Below, in pieces: positions 25,877 to 35,945 of a DNA stretch of 64,000 nucleotides (its first letter is position 1; each line of letters opens with the position of its first letter). The notes below the pieces were generated by a model. That model ran no database searches. It was not told where the DNA came from and saw nothing but the letters and a program-made list of their open reading frames with translations. Both the position numbers and the translations under genes were made by a program. The stretch lies in assembly GCF_024806495.1 (NCBI RefSeq), contig NZ_JANUFF010000009.1:62001-126000 (forward strand), in the 5' to 3' direction. Source of the DNA: Chryseobacterium sp. JUb7 (GTDB lineage: Bacteria > Bacteroidota > Bacteroidia > Flavobacteriales > Weeksellaceae).

Positions 25877-27772
25877 ATGAGTAAAATAATTGGAATCGAC
25901 TTAGGAACAACGAATTCGTGTGTTGCAGTAATGGAGGGTAAAGACCCGGTAGTAATCCCTAACGCGGAAGGTAAAAGAACAACACCTTCTATCGTAGCAT
26001 TTACAGAAGATGGAGAAAGAAAAGTAGGAGATCCTGCAAAAAGACAGGCTGTAACCAACCCAAAGAAAACAGTATACTCTATTAAAAGATTTATTGGTAC
26101 GCACTTCAAAGAAGACGCTAAAGAAATCTCAAGAGTACCTTACGAAGTAGTTTCAGGACCAAACGATACCGTAAAAGTAAAAATCGACGACAGAGAATAT
26201 ACTCCACAGGAAATTTCTGCAATGACCCTTCAGAAAATGAAGAAAACGGCTGAAGATTATCTTGGACAAGAAGTAACAAGAGCGGTAATCACTGTTCCTG
26301 CATACTTTAACGATGCACAGAGACAAGCGACTAAAGAGGCTGGTGAAATTGCAGGTCTTAAAGTTGAAAGAATTATCAACGAACCTACAGCTGCAGCATT
26401 AGCTTACGGTTTAGATAAATCTCATAAAGATCAAAAAATCGCTGTATATGACCTTGGTGGTGGTACTTTCGATATCTCTATCCTTGATTTGGGAGACGGT
26501 GTATTTGAAGTATTGTCTACAAACGGAGATACACACTTAGGTGGTGATGATTTTGATGATGTGATCATCAACTGGATGGCAGACGAATTCAAAGCTGAAG
26601 AAGGAGTAGAATTGAAATCTGATGCAATTGCATTACAAAGATTGAAAGAAGCTGCTGAAAAAGCAAAAATCGAATTGTCTTCTTCTCCACAAACAGAAAT
26701 CAACCTTCCATATATTACAGCTACAGCTACAGGTCCTAAACACTTAGTGAAGACTTTAACTAAAGCTAAATTTGAGCAATTAGCTGCTGACCTTGTAAGA
26801 AGATCTATGGAGCCAGTTGCTAAAGCGTTGAAAGATGCAGGTTTATCAACTTCTGATATCGATGAGGTAATCTTGGTAGGAGGTTCTACAAGAATCCCGA
26901 TCATCCAGGAAGAAGTAGAAAAATTCTTCGGTAAAAAACCATCTAAAGGAGTTAACCCGGATGAGGTTGTAGCAATTGGTGCAGCGATTCAGGGTGGTGT
27001 ATTGACAGGTGATGTAAAAGACGTTCTTTTATTAGATGTGACTCCACTTTCTCTAGGTATCGAAACGATGGGTTCTGTTTTCACTAAATTAATTGAAGCG
27101 AACACTACGATCCCAACTAAAAAATCTGAAGTATTCTCTACAGCTTCTGACAACCAGCCGGCTGTAAGCATCAGAGTAGGGCAGGGAGAAAGATCAATGT
27201 TCAACGATAACAAAGAAATCGGTAGATTCGACCTTACAGATATTCCACCAGCACCAAGAGGAGTTCCTCAAATCGAAGTTACTTTCGATATCGATGCGAA
27301 TGGTATCTTAAGTGTATCTGCAAAAGATAAAGGAACTGGTAAAGAGCAGACTATCAAAATTCAGGCTTCTTCAGGTCTTTCTGACGAAGAAATCGAAAGA
27401 ATGAAGAAAGAAGCTCAGGAAAATTCTGCAGCGGATGCTAAAAGAAAAGAAGAAGTTGAAGTATTCAACAAAGCTGACGGATTGATCTTCCAGACTGAAA
27501 AACAACTGAAAGAGTTTGGTGATAAATTATCTGCAGATAAAAAAGCAGCAATCGAAGCAGCTCACGCAGAATTAAAAACTGCTTTTGAAGCTAAAAACGG
27601 AGATGATGTAAAAGCTAAAACAGAAGCTTTAGATGCAGCTTGGATGGCAGCTTCAGAAGAATTGTATGCAGCAGGACAAGGTGCTCAGGGTGCAGACGGA
27701 GGAGCTCAGAATGCTGGAAATGCAGGTGGAGCAGAAGATGTACAAGATGCAGACTTCGAAGAAGTAAAATAA
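25877..27772 (+). CDS. dnaK: Molecular chaperone DnaK (Hsp70)
   Basis: 631 aa, complete. ATPase domain with [50 protein letters not shown] and [10 protein letters not shown]. Substrate-binding domain from about 390 ([16 protein letters not shown]) and a helical lid ending in a Gly/Ala/Gln-rich tail and the acidic DADFEEVK. It folds and refolds cytosolic proteins with DnaJ and GrpE, whose genes are not adjacent here. A terminator follows directly, so it is transcribed alone. No CIRCE site is seen upstream. Confidence 0.98.
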   Translation: MSKIIGIDLGTTNSCVAVMEGKDPVVIPNAEGKRTTPSIVAFTEDGERKVGDPAKRQAVTNPKKTVYSIKRFIGTHFKEDAKEISRVPYEVVSGPNDTVKVKIDDREYTPQEISAMTLQKMKKTAEDYLGQEVTRAVITVPAYFNDAQRQATKEAGEIAGLKVERIINEPTAAALAYGLDKSHKDQKIAVYDLGGGTFDISILDLGDGVFEVLSTNGDTHLGGDDFDDVIINWMADEFKAEEGVELKSDAIALQRLKEAAEKAKIELSSSPQTEINLPYITATATGPKHLVKTLTKAKFEQLAADLVRRSMEPVAKALKDAGLSTSDIDEVILVGGSTRIPIIQEEVEKFFGKKPSKGVNPDEVVAIGAAIQGGVLTGDVKDVLLLDVTPLSLGIETMGSVFTKLIEANTTIPTKKSEVFSTASDNQPAVSIRVGQGERSMFNDNKEIGRFDLTDIPPAPRGVPQIEVTFDIDANGILSVSAKDKGTGKEQTIKIQASSGLSDEEIERMKKEAQENSAADAKRKEEVEVFNKADGLIFQTEKQLKEFGDKLSADKKAAIEAAHAELKTAFEAKNGDDVKAKTEALDAAWMAASEELYAAGQGAQGADGGAQNAGNAGGAEDVQDADFEEVK

Positions 27773-27801
27773 TTAGATTATATCTAAATTTTAATAAAAA
27801 T

Positions 27802-27832
27802 AAATCCTCAAGTGAAAACTTGGGGATTTTTT
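27802..27832 (+). terminator. Terminator after dnaK
   Basis: AAATCCTCAAG, loop, CTTGGGGATTT, then TTTTA. One G-T wobble. Confidence 0.85.
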
Positions 27833-27948
27833 ATGTTAAAGTTGAGAATTTTTTTCTTTTTTTGAATATTCGTTAAATATTATCTTTTTAAAAATAATAT
27901 TTTTGGTAAATTAATTCACGTTATATTGAACTTAATTTTACGACACAT

Positions 27949-29571
27949 ATGAGAAGAAAAAATTTTATCCTTTTGTTATTACTATGCTTACAGATGGGTT
28001 TTGCACAGTATAAAATGCCAGTAGCTTTTGTGAGCTCATTACAACCAGCACAACCGGGACAGGAAGCCGGAATGTGTAATGATAATAATGCCAATACATT
28101 ATATCATTCCCGCTATAATTTAACTACTGCTATGCCTGATCAGCTGAGCTTTAATTTTTCAAACCGTGTAAAAAGCGTAAATAGGTTGGTGTATAAACCC
28201 AGACTTGCCGGCCCAAACGGAATATGGACAAGTGTTAAAATTTCATATTCTACACAAACGAATCCAAACGTTTTCGTGGATGCAACGGGGATTATTACTT
28301 GGGCAGCGAATAATACAGCAAAAACCATTGATTTACCCACAGTTATTATCAAACCGGCGGTGATCAAAGTGGATGTGTTATCGGCTCAGAATAATTTTTC
28401 GAGCTGTGCCGAAATGGAGTTCTATTCTGATGAGCAGGTAGATCCCATACAGTCAGAATGTGTATTGCCTGCCAATGAGTTCGCTGCTTACACCGATATC
28501 CCGGTCTTGCCACAGGTTTCAGGATCATCAGCTTCAAGCATTCAGGCAGGAGAAGGCATTGAGAAATCTTTTGATGGTAATATAAATACTCTATATCATT
28601 GTGACTGGAATGCTACAGCTGCTACTTTCCCAATTTCTTTGGTTTACAGATTTGACGGACAGACTGCAATGAATTATTTGCGCTATACACCACGCCAAGA
28701 TGGCGGACCAAACGGACTTTTTGGAAATGTAAAGATCAGTTATAACACCGTTTCCAATCCCAATTATATTGATCTGTCAATACAAAATTTCGGACAAACG
28801 AATACCATAAAAACAGTTGTTTTCCCTTCAGCAATTACTCCGTTAAATATAAAAATTGAAGTTCTGGACGGGAAAAATAATTTTGCAAGTTGTGCCGAAA
28901 TGGAGTTTTTCAGGACTAATCCGAATAGTTTTGATCTTTCTGCCTATTCAAATATTTTTAATGATACGATATTAAGCACTTTAAAACCATCGGTCAGCCA
29001 GCAGGATATTAATGCAATTTCTTCACCTTTTATTAAAGGTTTAGCACAATGTTTATTTAATAATACATATCATAAAAAGTATAGGGTTCAGACGTTTTCA
29101 GCCTATAAAACAATTGAATCAATCAATACACAATACAAAATAGGGAACTATAATAATTATGAAAATCCAACAGGAATCGTATTTCAGACCAATACGACTG
29201 CTATTGTTTTTGCAAAAGATATTACTGCTGCCCATAAGGTATATTTAAAAATAAGAGATTTTGCCACTGAAGGCTCTTCTCCTGAAAAATCTTATGAACT
29301 GAAAAATGGACTGAATATTTTAAATATTACCAATGCCGGTTTAGGATATATATCTTATTATACCGATGATACCAATGCAGCTCCGATATCTGTAAATATT
29401 ACTGCGGGAATTGTAAATGGTATTTACAAAAAAGGAACAGCTTCAGCGGAATGGACCGCAATGCTTACTAATGATGTTTATCCGAAAATTGATATAGAAG
29501 GCTATTACACAAAGCTTGTGATAAATAAATCAGCGGTAAGTAATTTTCTTTTACAAATCCTCAGCCGCTGA
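27949..29571 (+). pseudogene. M60-like peptidase, N-terminal fragment before a frameshift
   Basis: 540 aa frame with a signal peptide (LLLLLCLQMGFAQ), two discoidin-like modules of about 145 residues (each ending in SCAEMEF) and the N-terminal part of an M60 domain (TTAIVFAKDITAAHKVYL). It ends in NFLLQILSR. The intact paralogue at 31200 reads NFHYTTPQPLIDKYD at this point; the alignment shows one missing base around 29544-29552 (TTTTCTTTTAC). The rest of the protein follows in another frame. If the base is really absent, this fragment has no catalytic site. Confidence 0.8.
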
Positions 29572-29609
29572 TCGATAAATATGATGCGATTACAAAATCA
29601 GAAAGAGAA

Positions 29610-31064
29610 ATGATGGGCTTTTTTAAATTTAATAAAAATATAAAAAACAGACAGCTTGTCTATACAGAATCTACGGGAGGCTGGTTTGCAGGAGGTCTGG
29701 GCGTTCATTTAGATCTTACATGGGGGCTTTCAAATTCCGCTTCGGCAACCGGACTTGATATTTGGGGAGTTGGTCATGAATTGGGACACGTCAATCAGGT
29801 ACGACCTGGATTGAAATGGATAGGAACGACAGAAATTACCAATAATTTATACTCGTTATGGGCATATTATAATTTATATTCACCTACGGGAAGCAACAGG
29901 TTTACAAGGCTTGAAGGAGAAACTGCAGATAAAACGACTTTTCCTAAAGTGGCAGGAAACAGATTTGGAGAAATTATCATTCAGACACAGATCAATGGAA
30001 AAAATATTATGGATCAGTTCAGAATAGATTATGTGAATGCACTTGACGCTAACTTCAGAAGTCTTGTTCCGTTCTGGCAGTTAGAGTTATATTATCAGTT
30101 GGCGGGCGCTTCAAAAGGCGCTCAGAGACTGGCTTTTGATTCGGATATGTCTGATGAGGATACACAAACGCCTTCAGGTCCGGGAACAGGAGTGGACTAT
30201 GCCCATTGGTTTGCCACGGTAGCAGAGAAGGTGAGAAATACAGATGAATCTCAGCTTAATCAAGGGCAGCTGATGATGAATTTTGTTAAAAATACATGCG
30301 ATGCGGTACAGGAAGATCTTACTGATTTTTTTACAAGTACAGGTTTTTTAAGACCTATTAACGGGACTATTTCAGATTATTCGACAGATCAGCTTACTGT
30401 TACACAGAGCATGATTGATGATGTGAAAGCTTATATATTATCAAAAGGATATGCCAAACCGGTTTCACCAGTGATCAATTATCTTTCTGCAAATAGTGTG
30501 AATGCCTTTAAGGATCTTTTACCGGTTTCAGGAGTAACAGGAGTCGGAGCCCAGATTACCAATAATGCTCAGGGACAGTTTTTATTAGTTGACAATTCAA
30601 AATGGACTAATGCTGTTGCATTCGAAACTTACACTGCTGCCAATCAATTGATCAGCGTGTCTATTGTGGGGACGGGAGATACAACATTAGCGAATACGTA
30701 TGTTGATTTTCCTTCTAATGCACAGAAAGTATATGCAGTTGGATATGATGGGCAAAAAATTCTGGTTTATCCGGCAAGCAGCCTGGCAGCTGAAGATGTG
30801 AAAGGAAGTAATAATGATTTTACTGTTTATCCTAATCCTGTAAAAAATGATGACAGGATAACCATCAGTATCAAAGATGCGAAAGGAAATTATACCTGCA
30901 AAATTCATACTGTTGCAGGGCAGTTCTTATCAGAATTTAAAGGCAATTCCGAAGAGATTAATCGTAGGGTGAATACTCAGTTCAACGGATTAACGAAGGG
31001 TGTATATATCCTCTCTTTTTCCAATGGAAATGAAAGTTATGCCACTAAAATAATCAAGAATTAA
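29610..31064 (+). pseudogene. M60-like peptidase, C-terminal fragment after a frameshift
   Basis: 484 aa from the first ATG; the shifted frame is open from about 29549. It contains the zinc gluzincin motif H56-E-L-G-H60 (WGVGHELGHVNQV) with the downstream Glu (GTTEITNN) and a C-terminal type IX secretion domain (FTVYPNPVKNDDRITI to YILSFSNGNESYATKIIKN). M60-like peptidases (PF13402 type) cut mucin-like glycoproteins. Without the signal peptide in the other frame it would not be exported, so the locus is probably inactive unless the frameshift is a sequencing error or is bypassed. Confidence 0.8.
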
Positions 31065-31174
31065 TACTAAGTATTGAATTATTTATGAGGATGTAGTATC
31101 ATTAAAAGGTTTGATTATTTAAAATTAACTAATAATTTATTTTATTAGTTAATTTTATTTTGGCACGATATTTT

Positions 31175-31182
31175 TATCTTTG
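31175..31182 (+). promoter_or_regulatory. -7 box (TATCTTTG) for the intact M60-like gene
   Basis: TATCTTTG matches TAnnTTTG, 17 nt before the ATG at 31200. The nearest TTG (31160-31162) is only 12 nt away, shorter than usual. Confidence 0.5.
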
Positions 31183-31199
31183 CAGGATAAACACACACA

Positions 31200-34100
31200 A
31201 TGGAAAAAAAATTATTATTCATTGTACTTTTCTGGAGTACAATGATCTTTGCTCAGCAGGAATATAAAATTCCTGCGATGAATGTGACTTCTCTACAAAC
31301 TCCACAGACAGGACATGAAACATGGCAATGTAATGATGAAAATGTAAATACGCTTTATATTTCCAACAATAGCTTAAATATCGGAATACCGGACCGGCTG
31401 GATTTTAATTTCTCTAAAACAGTCAAAAGTGTCAACAAATTGGTATATAAACCAAGAGCCACAGGAACAGACGGAATATGGACGAGTGTTAAAATTTCTT
31501 ACTCTACGCAAGCAAATCCATCAGTATTTATAAATGCAACAGGAATTATTTCTTTAGCAGAAGACAATACGGCCAAGACCATCACTTTGCCCAATCCGAT
31601 CGTTAAGCCGGCTATGATAAGAATTGATGTGTTAGGCGGGAAAAATAATTTCTCAAGTTGTGCCGAAATGGAGTTTTATTCATCAGAAAATATGACTTCC
31701 GCATCTACTGAATGTGCACTTCCAACTAGTGGTATTTCGAATTATCAGGATGTAAAAGTTACTCCTCAGGTTAATGGTTCGTCAGCTTCCAGTTTTCAGA
31801 ATGGTTATAATATTGAGAAATCTTTTGATGGAGACCCGACAACCCTTTATCATTCATCATGGTCTTCAGCAACTGTTTTTCCGGTAAAACTGATTTATAG
31901 ATTTAACGGGCAAACTCCGATTAATTATCTGAAATATATTCCGAGACCCGGAGGTGGCAGCCATAATGGTTTTTTCGGGAATATAAAAATAAGTTATAAT
32001 ACTTCTTCTAATGCCAATTATATAGTTATTGCAACCCAAAATTTTCAGCAGAACGGTACTGCCAGAACAGTATATTTCCCCAATACCATCACTCCACTGA
32101 ACATTAAAATTGAGGTTTTGGATGGCTTCGGTAATTATGCCAGCTGTGCAGAAATGGAATTTTACAGAAATAATCCGAACAGCTTAAATCCTTTAGCTTA
32201 TGCCAATATTTTTAATGATACTATTTTTGGCGGTCTGAAAAGTAATGTAACTCAACAGAATATCAATGCCATAAGCTCACCTTTTGTAAAAGCTTTAGCA
32301 CAGTGTTTATTTAACAATACTTACAATAAGAAATACAGGGTAAAAGAATTTCGTCCTTATAAAACATTAGAAAGCATTAATACTCAATATAAAATAGGAG
32401 GATATAATCCTTTTGAAAATGCGACAGGAATTGTATTCGAAGCGAATACTACGGCAGTAATTTTTGCAAAGGATATTACGGATGAATCGCCCGTAAATTT
32501 AAGAGTGAAAAACTTTGCGAATGAAACAAATGCTGAAAACAGTATTTATCCTTTAAAGAATGGGCTTAATATTATTAATATAACAAATAAAGGGTTAGGA
32601 TATATTTCGTATTTCACGGATAAGGCATCTGCACCTACTGTTAAATTGAATATCACAACAGGGATTATCAATGGGATCTACACAACAGGAATTACAGATT
32701 CTAAAGACTGGATAGAAATGCTAGGAAATGGGGTTTATCCTAAAGTAGATATAGAAGGGCACTATGCTCAATTGCTAATTGATAAGTCTGCCATTAAAAA
32801 TTTTCATTATACAACTCCTCAGCCTTTAATTGACAAATATGATGTTATTACAAAATCTGAGCGCGAAATGATGGGCTTTTTTAAGTTTAATAAAAATTTT
32901 AAAAACAGACAGTTCGTATATACAGCATCTCAGGGAGGATGGTTTGCTGGAGGGATAGGAGTACACTTAGACCTTACCTGGGGAGTACCTCGTGCTGTTT
33001 CAGCTTCAAATCTTGCCATCTGGGGAGTTGCCCATGAACTGGGGCATGTTAATCAGGTAAGCCCTGGTATAAGATGGGTAGGAACTACCGAAATTACCAA
33101 TAATATCTATTCTTTATGGGCTGATTATAATCTTTATCCCCCTGTAGATAATAAAAAGCTTACAGGTATAGAGCGGGAAATTGCATATAAAACAGCCTTT
33201 CCAAGTGTAGTAGGAAACAGATTTGGGGAATTTATTATTCAGACAAAAATAAATGGTAAAAGCTTTTCAGATCAGCTTCGAGCAGATTTTGTAAATCCTA
33301 AGGATCAGCAGATCAGGACTCTTGTTCCGTTTTGGCAACTGATGTTATATTATCAGATAGCCGGAGCATCGAAAAATGCACCTGCTCTGGCATTTGATAC
33401 TAATATGTCGGATGAAAATACGGCTACAAATCCTACGTCTCCTCCTGCGGGAACTCCTGATTATGCACACTGGTTCGGAACTGTTGTAGAAAAAGTCAGA
33501 AATACAAATGAGTCCCAGCTTACCAACGGACAGCTGGTGATGAATTTTGTGAAAAATACCTGTGATGCGGTACATGAAGATTTAACAGATTTCTTTACGA
33601 CGACAGGATTTTTGGTTCCGATTAATGCTACTATCAAAGATTACTCTAACGGTCAGCTTACAATTACTCAAAGTATGATTGATGAGGTGAAAGCATACGT
33701 TGCATCTAAAGGATACGCAAAACCGACTTCACCTGTTATTAGTTATATTTCTGCAAATAGTGTGAATATTTATAAGAATAAATTACCACTTTCAGGAGTA
33801 ACAGGAGTTGGAGCCCAGGTAATGAGCAATGCTCAGGGACAGTTTTTATTAGTTGACAATTCAAAATGGAACAATGCAGTTGCATTCGAAACATATGATA
33901 CAAACAGTAAATTGATCAGCGTATCTGTGGTGGGAACAGGAGATCTGTCGATGGTCAATACATATGTTGATTTTCCTTCTAATGCACAGAAAGTATATGC
34001 TGTTGGATATGATGGGCAAAAAATATTGGTTTACCCGGCAAGTACACTGGCGACTGAAGAAGTTGTATTAAAAGACAGTAAGCTGATTATCTATCCTAAT

Positions 34101-34328
34101 CCTGTAAAAAACGGCGACAGAGTTACGATCAGTATAAAAAATGCCAAAGGAAAGTATACCGCCAAAATTCATAATCTTTCAGGGCAGTCTGTATTTGAAT
34201 ATAATGGTACTATTGAAGAAATTAACGAAAAAATAAATAATCAATTCAACAGATTACTTCAAGGGATGTATATTATTTCTCTCTCCAATGGAAATGAAAA
34301 CTATACAGGTAAAATAATTAAGAATTAA
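31200..34328 (+). CDS. M60-like secreted metallopeptidase with T9SS signal
   Basis: 1042 aa. Signal peptide (LLFIVLFWSTMIFAQ), two discoidin-like modules (about 20-165 and 175-325, each ending SCAEMEFY), M60 domain (about 340-800) with zinc motif H612-E613-L-G-H616 and E631 (GTTEITNN), a beta-rich region (about 850-960) and a type IX secretion domain at the end (LIIYPNPVKNGDRVTI to YIISLSNGNENYTGKIIKN). It should cut O-glycosylated proteins such as mucins outside the cell. It is a tandem paralogue of the broken gene upstream; some stretches are nearly identical at DNA level, which suggests recent duplication or gene conversion. Confidence 0.92.
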   Translation: MEKKLLFIVLFWSTMIFAQQEYKIPAMNVTSLQTPQTGHETWQCNDENVNTLYISNNSLNIGIPDRLDFNFSKTVKSVNKLVYKPRATGTDGIWTSVKISYSTQANPSVFINATGIISLAEDNTAKTITLPNPIVKPAMIRIDVLGGKNNFSSCAEMEFYSSENMTSASTECALPTSGISNYQDVKVTPQVNGSSASSFQNGYNIEKSFDGDPTTLYHSSWSSATVFPVKLIYRFNGQTPINYLKYIPRPGGGSHNGFFGNIKISYNTSSNANYIVIATQNFQQNGTARTVYFPNTITPLNIKIEVLDGFGNYASCAEMEFYRNNPNSLNPLAYANIFNDTIFGGLKSNVTQQNINAISSPFVKALAQCLFNNTYNKKYRVKEFRPYKTLESINTQYKIGGYNPFENATGIVFEANTTAVIFAKDITDESPVNLRVKNFANETNAENSIYPLKNGLNIINITNKGLGYISYFTDKASAPTVKLNITTGIINGIYTTGITDSKDWIEMLGNGVYPKVDIEGHYAQLLIDKSAIKNFHYTTPQPLIDKYDVITKSEREMMGFFKFNKNFKNRQFVYTASQGGWFAGGIGVHLDLTWGVPRAVSASNLAIWGVAHELGHVNQVSPGIRWVGTTEITNNIYSLWADYNLYPPVDNKKLTGIEREIAYKTAFPSVVGNRFGEFIIQTKINGKSFSDQLRADFVNPKDQQIRTLVPFWQLMLYYQIAGASKNAPALAFDTNMSDENTATNPTSPPAGTPDYAHWFGTVVEKVRNTNESQLTNGQLVMNFVKNTCDAVHEDLTDFFTTTGFLVPINATIKDYSNGQLTITQSMIDEVKAYVASKGYAKPTSPVISYISANSVNIYKNKLPLSGVTGVGAQVMSNAQGQFLLVDNSKWNNAVAFETYDTNSKLISVSVVGTGDLSMVNTYVDFPSNAQKVYAVGYDGQKILVYPASTLATEEVVLKDSKLIIYPNPVKNGDRVTISIKNAKGKYTAKIHNLSGQSVFEYNGTIEEINEKINNQFNRLLQGMYIISLSNGNENYTGKIIKN

Positions 34329-34346
34329 CAATATTATTTAGATAGT

Positions 34347-34381
34347 AAAAACTCCCCGAGCGTCAGCGAGGGGAGTTTTTT
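34347..34381 (+). terminator. Terminator after the M60-like gene
   Basis: AACTCCCC / GGGGAGTT arms around GAGCGTCAGCGA, then TTTTTT. Confidence 0.9.
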
Positions 34382-34512
34382 ATGGTTTTTGATTTAATGT
34401 GTGAAGTTTTTTCAGGCTTACATATTCATTTTTTTGAAATAATTACACACTTTAATTTTCTCCATCTTTTTTCCTGGCAACTGAACGGTTATCATTTAAA
34501 TAAACGGACAAG

Positions 34513-34540
34513 AAAAATCCCCAAACAAAAAGTTTGAGGA
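34513..34540 (-). terminator. Terminator after cassette 1
   Basis: Minus strand TCCTCAAAC, T5 loop, GTTTGGGGA, then TTTTTC. One wobble. Confidence 0.8.
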
Positions 34541-34560
34541 GTATTATTTTTACTTAAATT

Positions 34561-34956
34561 TTACTTGCCGAAGAATATTCGATCCTGTTTTTGCTGATCA
34601 TTATAAATAACCTGAAAATTGACCGGCATATACTGGTAAAGAAGCTTCCAGTGTTGAATTTTAGTATGTTTTTTAAAACTTTCAAATGACCTTACGAAAA
34701 TGTTTTCAATAATATCTTTTACATAAGAATCTCCGACTTTGTAAATCAGATCCATCAGCTTGATGTGATGGGCAATAATATTCACTTTTGATTCCTGTAA
34801 AAGGTTTTTCAAATAATTTACCGTTGCCTGCATAATCCCTGCAAAGTTGTCTTGTTTAGACAGTTGTGCAATCTCATTGCGAAGTGGTGGATAGAAAAAT
34901 TTTAAATATTCAATAGCTATTTTTTGATTAATAGTTTGCATTTGTACATTCATCAT
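34561..34956 (-). CDS. Soluble helical protein, cassette 1 (unknown function)
   Basis: 131 aa, helical, no signal or membrane segment. It shares with the protein at 35221 the pattern IYKVGDSYVKDIIENIFVRS (IYKNGDQLLKNAVENTFIYS there) and the overall length. I think it belongs to a recently named Chryseobacterium DUF (possibly DUF7674) but cannot confirm this. A small membrane-peptide gene (35007-35138) lies 50 nt upstream on the same strand, and the paralogue has the same partner. The ATG-ATG start is ambiguous by one residue. Confidence 0.7.
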   Translation of the reverse strand: MMNVQMQTINQKIAIEYLKFFYPPLRNEIAQLSKQDNFAGIMQATVNYLKNLLQESKVNIIAHHIKLMDLIYKVGDSYVKDIIENIFVRSFESFKKHTKIQHWKLLYQYMPVNFQVIYNDQQKQDRIFFGK

Positions 34957-35006
34957 AATTAATATTTTTCAGAACTCTTTTACTGCGGCGAAAACTGTAC
35001 CAAAGT

Positions 35007-35138
35007 TTATAAACAGGCAGCAAAAATAAATACACCGATAATCACGGCAATGTGAGTCGCTAAAATCTCTATATTGTGTTTGTTGGTCGATGTTTTCCAG
35101 GTTTTCCAGTCAGATATTTTTCTTATTTTTGTTTTCAT
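35007..35138 (-). CDS. Small membrane peptide, cassette 1
   Basis: 43 aa: a basic, Trp-containing N-terminus (MKTKIRKISDWKTWKTS), then a C-terminal hydrophobic helix (about 24-43, EILATHIAVIIGVFIFAACL). It has ATG and TAA in frame and matches the layout of the peptide at 35595. The pairing of a tiny one-helix peptide with a soluble helical protein, seen twice in a row, suggests a functional unit. No family recognised. Confidence 0.55.
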   Translation of the reverse strand: MKTKIRKISDWKTWKTSTNKHNIEILATHIAVIIGVFIFAACL

Positions 35139-35220
35139 AAAGGCTTGATTTTTAATAGGTTTTTATTTTGTGAATTTTAGTTCATTTGTAATAAAACGGA
35201 CAAAAAATGTAATAAAAATT

Positions 35221-35577
35221 TTATGTGCCATGGGTGTAGATCTGCTTGGCATATATTTTCAGCAAATCTTCAGAAAGATGACTGAATATTACTTTTCTGA
35301 ATTCCTGGCTGCAAAAAACCATTACACCATCCAAGGAATAGATAAAAGTGTTTTCTACAGCATTTTTTAATAACTGATCACCATTTTTGTAAATTTTGCC
35401 CATCTTATCCAAACTTTTAAATAAAACATTCCTGTCATTCTGTCGAATCATATTTTTTATACAATTGGTAAAAGTCTGGATGACATAATAAGAGTTTTGA
35501 GTCTTATTCTCTGTGAGTTCGTTTTGAATATCGGGAACAACATCAGAGATTTCCTGAACAGCTTCTAAATAATTCAT
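35221..35577 (-). CDS. Soluble helical protein, cassette 2 (unknown function)
   Basis: 118 aa from the ATG at 35577 (MNYLEAVQEISDVVPDIQ). A longer frame to 35670 would overlap the small peptide gene upstream in another frame, so the shorter start is preferred. It is a homologue of the protein at 34561. The gap to the upstream peptide stop (35595) is 17 nt, so the two are co-transcribed. No catalytic motif is visible. Confidence 0.7.
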   Translation of the reverse strand: MNYLEAVQEISDVVPDIQNELTENKTQNSYYVIQTFTNCIKNMIRQNDRNVLFKSLDKMGKIYKNGDQLLKNAVENTFIYSLDGVMVFCSQEFRKVIFSHLSEDLLKIYAKQIYTHGT

Positions 35578-35594
35578 ATTTAAATAATTATGTT

Positions 35595-35747
35595 TTAAAT
35601 TTTTTGAAAAAAGAACCAGATCAGCATTAATACGACAGCTAATGCCAACATTTTGTAGGATTTCAGCCATTTCGGAGTTTCCGGACCTTTACTTTTTAAT
35701 CTTCTTAGTGTATCAAGGCGGTTTAATGTTTTTAAGTCCATTTTCAT
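35595..35747 (-). CDS. Small membrane peptide, cassette 2
   Basis: 50 aa: charged N-terminal half (MKMDLKTLNRLDTLRRLKSK), then GPETPKWLKS, then a hydrophobic C-terminal helix (KMLALAVVLMLIWFFFQKI). It ends 17 nt before the soluble partner. The same basic N-half plus C-terminal helix layout as the peptide at 35007, with little sequence identity. Confidence 0.6.
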   Translation of the reverse strand: MKMDLKTLNRLDTLRRLKSKGPETPKWLKSYKMLALAVVLMLIWFFFQKI

Positions 35748-35919
35748 ATGTTTTGAGAATCATAATGCCAAATAGTATTCCTTTAGAGGTTGTTTTGATT
35801 TAATTGATTGTTTTATAGTGGTTTATTTTATTTTTATTTAAATTTTAAATAAAAAAATCATGTCAAAATGATAAGGTTTTTATCAGAATGAAATACTGCT
35901 GATTCTCTGAGATAATTAA

Positions 35920-35927
35920 TATCTTTG
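35920..35927 (+). promoter_or_regulatory. -7 box (TATCTTTG) for the nucleoid protein gene
   Basis: TATCTTTG followed by CA, 18 nt before the ATG at 35946. A transcript from here would exclude the alternative ATG at 35925. No clear -33. Confidence 0.5.
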
Positions 35928-35945
35928 CAATCCAAAATATTTAAG

